Shown here piece by piece: positions 60,895 through 64,000 of a stretch of DNA of 64,000 nt. Position numbers and translations under genes: made by a program. The notes beneath the pieces were generated by a model. That model saw nothing but the letters and a program-made list of their open reading frames with translations, was not told where the DNA came from and searched no databases. The stretch lies in NCBI GenBank assembly GCA_023614405.1, contig CM042689.1, positions 330,808,305 to 330,872,304 of the forward strand, read 5' to 3'. The stretch is from Avena insularis (taxonomy: Eukaryota; Streptophyta; Magnoliopsida; Poales; Poaceae). Every line of letters begins with the position of its first letter. Within the stretch, counting starts at the first letter, position 1.

Positions 60895-63350
60895 TCAAGG
60901 GTGATCTGAACGGCTGAACGTGATGCAGGACCCCGATCCGCTGAGGTACTCAGGGATGGCGGGTGGTGCTGTCACAGCCAGATTGATCTGACGAGTGATT
61001 TTCTTCTGCACCCTATTCGTTGGGCGCCCTTTTTGGATCATCAGCGCTCCTTTCGGCGGGGGGTACCCGTGCCCACCGTTATTCTGTGTGGGTGCGATTG
61101 GGTGGTTCGGGCCTCCTGTAGGTGGCGGTGGAGGAGCTCCATGCGCTATCTCGCCTGGTGCGGGTGCGTTCCCGAATCCAGGGTTTGAGGCTTGCTGCCT
61201 CATCTGAGCCATGCTTTCGCTGAGTTTCTGGAACTCGCGACAGTCCTTGAGCATGTGTCTTGCCTTCTTCTTACCATCCTGCTTGTCGATGTAGAAGTGG
61301 ATGGTGCATGGACCCGACCGTTTTTCGTATGATGAGGGTCCGTCATCGCGACCGCGGCGCTGCCACGACTGTGCTGGGCATCCTTCATCGCGGAAATTAC
61401 CTTCGCGGTATCCACCGCTATTGCGGTTGCCATCGCTGCGGCGGTCAGTGTAGCCAGCCGCGACCATGTCGGGTCCATCGCGATCATCGTAGACGCGCGA
61501 TCTCCTCTTGCTACGGCATTCGCGCCGTCGGTCATAGTCGTCTTCTTCCTCCGAGTGCGATCGGTGGACGGAGTACTCACCATCGGCCCACCTGTTGGCG
61601 ATGTCCATGAGGTGGTCGAGTGTCTTGGGCTTGACACGCCCAAGTTCTTCTTTGAAGTCCTGGCGCTTGACGCCGTCCTTGAAGGCGTCGATAGCCCTTT
61701 CTTCAGAGATGTGCGCCACGGAGTTCTTGGTGTTGGACCAGCACAGTATGTACGAGCGAATGGATTCACCCGTTCGTTGAGTGCAGGCTCGCAACTCCTC
61801 GATCGAGGCAGGCCTCTTGCTGGTGCCTTTGAAGTTTCGGACAAAACTGTACGCCAGCTCCTCCCAACTTCGGATGGATCCTGAGGATAGGCTGCTTAGC
61901 CAGATCCGAGCTGCGCCTGTTAGCTGCAGGTGAAGGCATTGCATGGCGGTTTCCCTGCTTCTGCCGTGCAGCTTGACGAATGACAAGTGGTCGCTGAGCC
62001 ACGCCTTGGGGTCCTGTGTGCCGTCGAACTTCGGAGTGTTCGAAGGGAGCTTGAAGTTTCACGGCATCCTTGTCCGTCGGACAGATCTGCTGAAGCATCG
62101 AGCTCCGTAGAGTTCTCCTTCGTCTTCATCCATCTCGGATTCAGACGAGCATACGCGTTTGGCGCGCGCTTTGTCGATCTTGCGCTGCGTTAGCTCGTTT
62201 CGAGCGTCGGAGTCGCGGCTGCGATGGCGCGAGCTCTTATGCCTTCGAGGAAGGTCATGCTCGTCATCCTCGGATGAGGGTGTGGGGCTGCGGTTGAATC
62301 TGACCGCAACTTTCTTTTTTGGCTCCGCAAGAGCTTCTCCATGGAGCGAAGCTCCAACGAGGCCGAGTCCGGTAAGCGCGGACTTGTGCATGGCCCTCTT
62401 CAGGTCTCCCTTCGGAGGTGGGTGAGACGCGAGGTACGCGGTGGCTGCCATGATCGCAGCTTGCAGTGTCTTCGGGATGACGTTGCCGTCAGCGTCCATC
62501 TCCATGAAGGATGCGTTGAGGGCTCGGGTCACCTCGCGACGCTCTTTAGGGTCCATGTTCTCCATCCGAGAACGGTGCTTGTTGCCGTTGTTGCCGTCCG
62601 AGCTGGAGCCAATGCCCATGGCAGAGAGCGCAGCTCGTCGCACACTGGACTCCGAAGCTGCTTGCTTGCGTTTGTCAAGCACTTCCTGCATCTTGATCTG
62701 CTTCTTGTGCTCCTCGATGAGGATCATGTGGTATGCCATCAGCAGATCTCGTGAGGCGTCAGCGGGCAGGATCTTGTTTCCTGCCATGGCCTCGCGTGCT
62801 TGAGCCCATCCCTCCTCGTTGAGGTGGATGACTCGATTATTGTTGTCCCCGTTGGGTGGGGGGACCGTCTTCTTCTGTTTCCACCGTTTTCACCCTGCGG
62901 GTTGGGTGGAGGATTGTGTTCCTGATCTTGGATGACTGCGGTGCACTGGTAGCGCTCGTAGATTGGCTTTCTGCTGCCGCAACTTTCGGATCCGGAACCA
63001 TAGGTCCCTTCGTCCGATGGTGGATCGCACAGATCGGAGTTACAGCTGCTGCTGTCATAGGACTCGTTTGTCGATGGTGATGTGCGTAGCATAGGGTGTG
63101 GAGCCCACGAGGCGGGCCTAATCTATGGCAGGGGCACCCGCTCTGGAAGGCGGAGGGTACCAGTCTGCCCCACCTAGAAGCAGAAGCTCCCGAACAGGAT
63201 CTCGAGGCCGTCGCCAACGGGCTCGAAGTCCTTCATGGTGGCCGGTGAGTGGGCGATGAAGTCGAAGGCGCTGAATAGGAGATGACTCTCCGTCGCCGCG
63301 GAGTTGTAGATCGCTCGGGTTGGGACCGTCACGATCGCACAATCAGCGTC
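60895..63350 (-). pseudogene. gag of element B
   Basis: N-terminal part 63320-62800 is spread over frames (AFDFIAHSPATMKDFEPVGD; YDSSSCNSDLCDPPSDEG). Frame 62787-62059 holds a Lys/Arg-rich middle with a DEDEG acidic end. The main capsid frame 61986-60895 (363 codons) has LQLTGAARIWLSSL, KGTSKRPASIEELRAC, EERAIDAFKDGVKR and a Gly/Arg/Pro-rich nucleic-acid-binding end (NPGFGNAPAPGEIAHGAPPP), with no clear CCHC knuckle. Frameshifts near 62060 and 62790 separate the pieces. Confidence 0.85.
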
Positions 63351-63355
63351 CTCAG

Positions 63356-63374
63356 TTCCCACAGACGGCGCCAA
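63356..63374 (-). other. Primer-binding site of element B
   Basis: TTGGCGCCGTCTGTGGGAA on the minus strand, one base inside the 5' LTR. This sequence is usual after the LTR in many grass Gypsy elements; the tRNA is not assigned here. Confidence 0.85.
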
Positions 63375-63375
63375 T

Positions 63376-63886
63376 TGACGAGGTTTAATCTCGTCAATGC
63401 CCATTGTTATGGACTTGGGTTTTGGAGAAGATGGGGATGTTGGAGATCACGGAACGGTTAGCAAACAAGCAACACGGGGACATGAGGTTTACCTAGGTTC
63501 AGGCCCCCGGAGGGAAAACCCTACTCCTGCTTGTCTGCTCTTGATTACGGCGGAACCGGAGGTTACAGGGGTGCGCAGATGCAATCTGGCGTGGAGGTGT
63601 GTATGCGGTGGTGTGCGAGAGATTGTATCTGAGCCTCCTCGTCGTTCCCTCCTGGCCTTTATATAGAGATAGGCAGGTCCTAGGCACAGATCGACTCGGT
63701 TACAGGTTTTAGGGTTTACCCCTTTGAATTTCCTATCTACTCTAGTCTTGCTCTCCAAGGATCCGAAGGCGTCATGGGACCTGGCCACCCAAAAGTCTTA
63801 ATGGGCCGACGTATATTTGCCGTGGGCCTTCCTTGGGATGGACTAGGTATGCTGAGGTCGTGTACCCGCGGGGTATAACCATGTCA
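63376..63886 (-). repeat. 5' LTR of element B
   Basis: 511 bp with TATATAAAGG on the minus strand at about 63666-63657. The GACGG duplication follows at 63887. Confidence 0.93.
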
Positions 63887-63891
63887 GACGG

Positions 63892-64000
63892 AGGGGCTTG
63901 CCTGGCGGGCGGCACCGACCGGCGAGGTCACACCTTCTCCCCAAGCCGGAGAAAAGGTGTACCTCAAAGCACAATTGGTACGCGGCGTCTCCCTGCCCAT
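63892..64000 (+). pseudogene. Continuation of the antisense ORF of element C
   Basis: After GACGG the plus frame stays open to the window end (APTGEVTPSPQAGEKVYLKA) and is in phase with 50750-51000 once element B is removed. This supports nesting of B in C. Confidence 0.6.

Larger units (their letters stand above)
51001..63886 (-). mobile_element. Gypsy element B (Tat-type), complete
   Basis: LTRs 51001-51509 and 63376-63886 (509 and 511 bp) match at roughly 95% by eye. The duplication GACGG is perfect at 50996-51000 and 63887-63891. The primer-binding site TTGGCGCCGTCTGTGGGAA lies on the minus strand at 63374-63356. Sense order: 5' LTR (right), gag, protease, RT, RNase H, archaeal-type RNase H, integrase, then the antisense ORF, 3' LTR (left). 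At 12.9 kb it is the most complete copy in the window and of the same family as A. It sits inside the antisense ORF of C. Confidence 0.95.
31759..64000 (-). mobile_element. Gypsy element A (Tat-type), left part; right end beyond window
   Basis: A begins with its sense-strand 3' LTR at 31759-32247. It continues as antisense ORF (33578-43852), then pol and gag on the minus strand up to 49619, where element C interrupts it. The rest of gag and the 5' LTR must lie beyond 64000. The left flank GCAGG (31754-31758) is the candidate 5-bp duplication, but the other copy is out of view. Element D is nested inside the antisense ORF. Lineage is from RNH plus aRNH before the integrase and the DGGS protease motif, both known for Tat. 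Confidence 0.88.
49620..64000 (-). mobile_element. Gypsy element C (Tat-type), left part, interrupted by element B
   Basis: C starts inside element A gag. It comprises its sense 3' LTR (49620-50147), polypurine tract, leader and the first part of an antisense ORF (50750-51000). It is then split by element B and resumes at 63892-64000. Joining 51000 to 63892 keeps the ORF open. Candidate target duplication CTATG (49615-49619) cannot be checked because the other end is outside. Family differs from A/B: its LTR is unrelated (sense start TGTTGGGGATATGC). Confidence 0.8.

Noticed and set aside
1..64000. tRNA, rRNA or CRISPR loci
   Set aside because: No cloverleaf-like tRNA, rRNA segment or regularly spaced identical repeats were seen; the spaced modules near 32.8-33.1 kb and 52.0-52.4 kb are diverged transposon sequence, not CRISPR.

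Overview
This is plant nuclear DNA from a grass, probably a large-genome Pooideae/Triticeae-type genome. The evidence is GT-AG introns, two host genes separated by transposon blocks, Stowaway MITEs, a Helitron, and deeply nested Copia and Gypsy retrotransposons with 5-bp target-site duplications (TSDs). The species cannot be fixed from sequence alone.

Host genes: (1) 472-3902 (+) is a complete eight-exon proline-rich extensin-like receptor kinase (PERK), about 781 aa. (2) 23512-26645 (+) is a complete seven-exon Rab7-type small GTPase of 206 aa, with a 27-nt exon carrying most of the P-loop. Nothing else looks like a functional host gene.

4.5-17.3 kb: a decayed minus-strand zinc-knuckle coding remnant is split by a Ty1/Copia element (6351-16019, TSD ATAAC). 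The right LTR of that element was itself split by a non-autonomous Helitron (12120-15388) inserted exactly between A and T. The Helitron carries two small Stowaway-like MITEs and internal duplications. A Stowaway MITE with a nested 190-bp palindrome follows (16713-17124).

17.3-23.3 kb: a long-terminal-inverted-repeat (MULE/foldback-like) element contains a minus-strand Copia element (17403-22088, TSD TGTAA, LTRs differing at 5 of 299 sites) and a hAT-like element (22263-22944). It ends about 200 bp before the Rab7 start codon.

27.2-31.7 kb: a 5'-truncated LINE on the minus strand, then a second LINE remnant on the plus strand.

31.8-64 kb: a stack of four Gypsy elements. Element A (Tat-type) starts at 31759 and runs off the window. 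Inside A sit D (Athila-like, 35089-41703, TSD GCCGA) and C (Tat-type, first LTR at 49620). Inside C sits B (51001-63886, TSD GACGG). A and B share one architecture: gag-PR-RT-RNH-aRNH-INT on the minus strand, and a long, apparently intron-containing antisense ORF (putative gypsy-type domain) on the plus strand, convergent with pol. C preserves the start of the same antisense ORF.

The most unusual signal is a repeated module in the noncoding DNA of A and B: a short hairpin, a polypurine-tract-like core, then a second hairpin. It recurs about every 115 bp with compensatory stem changes, and its core decamer AGCCCCCGAG recurs in antisense-ORF introns and downstream of the ORFs.
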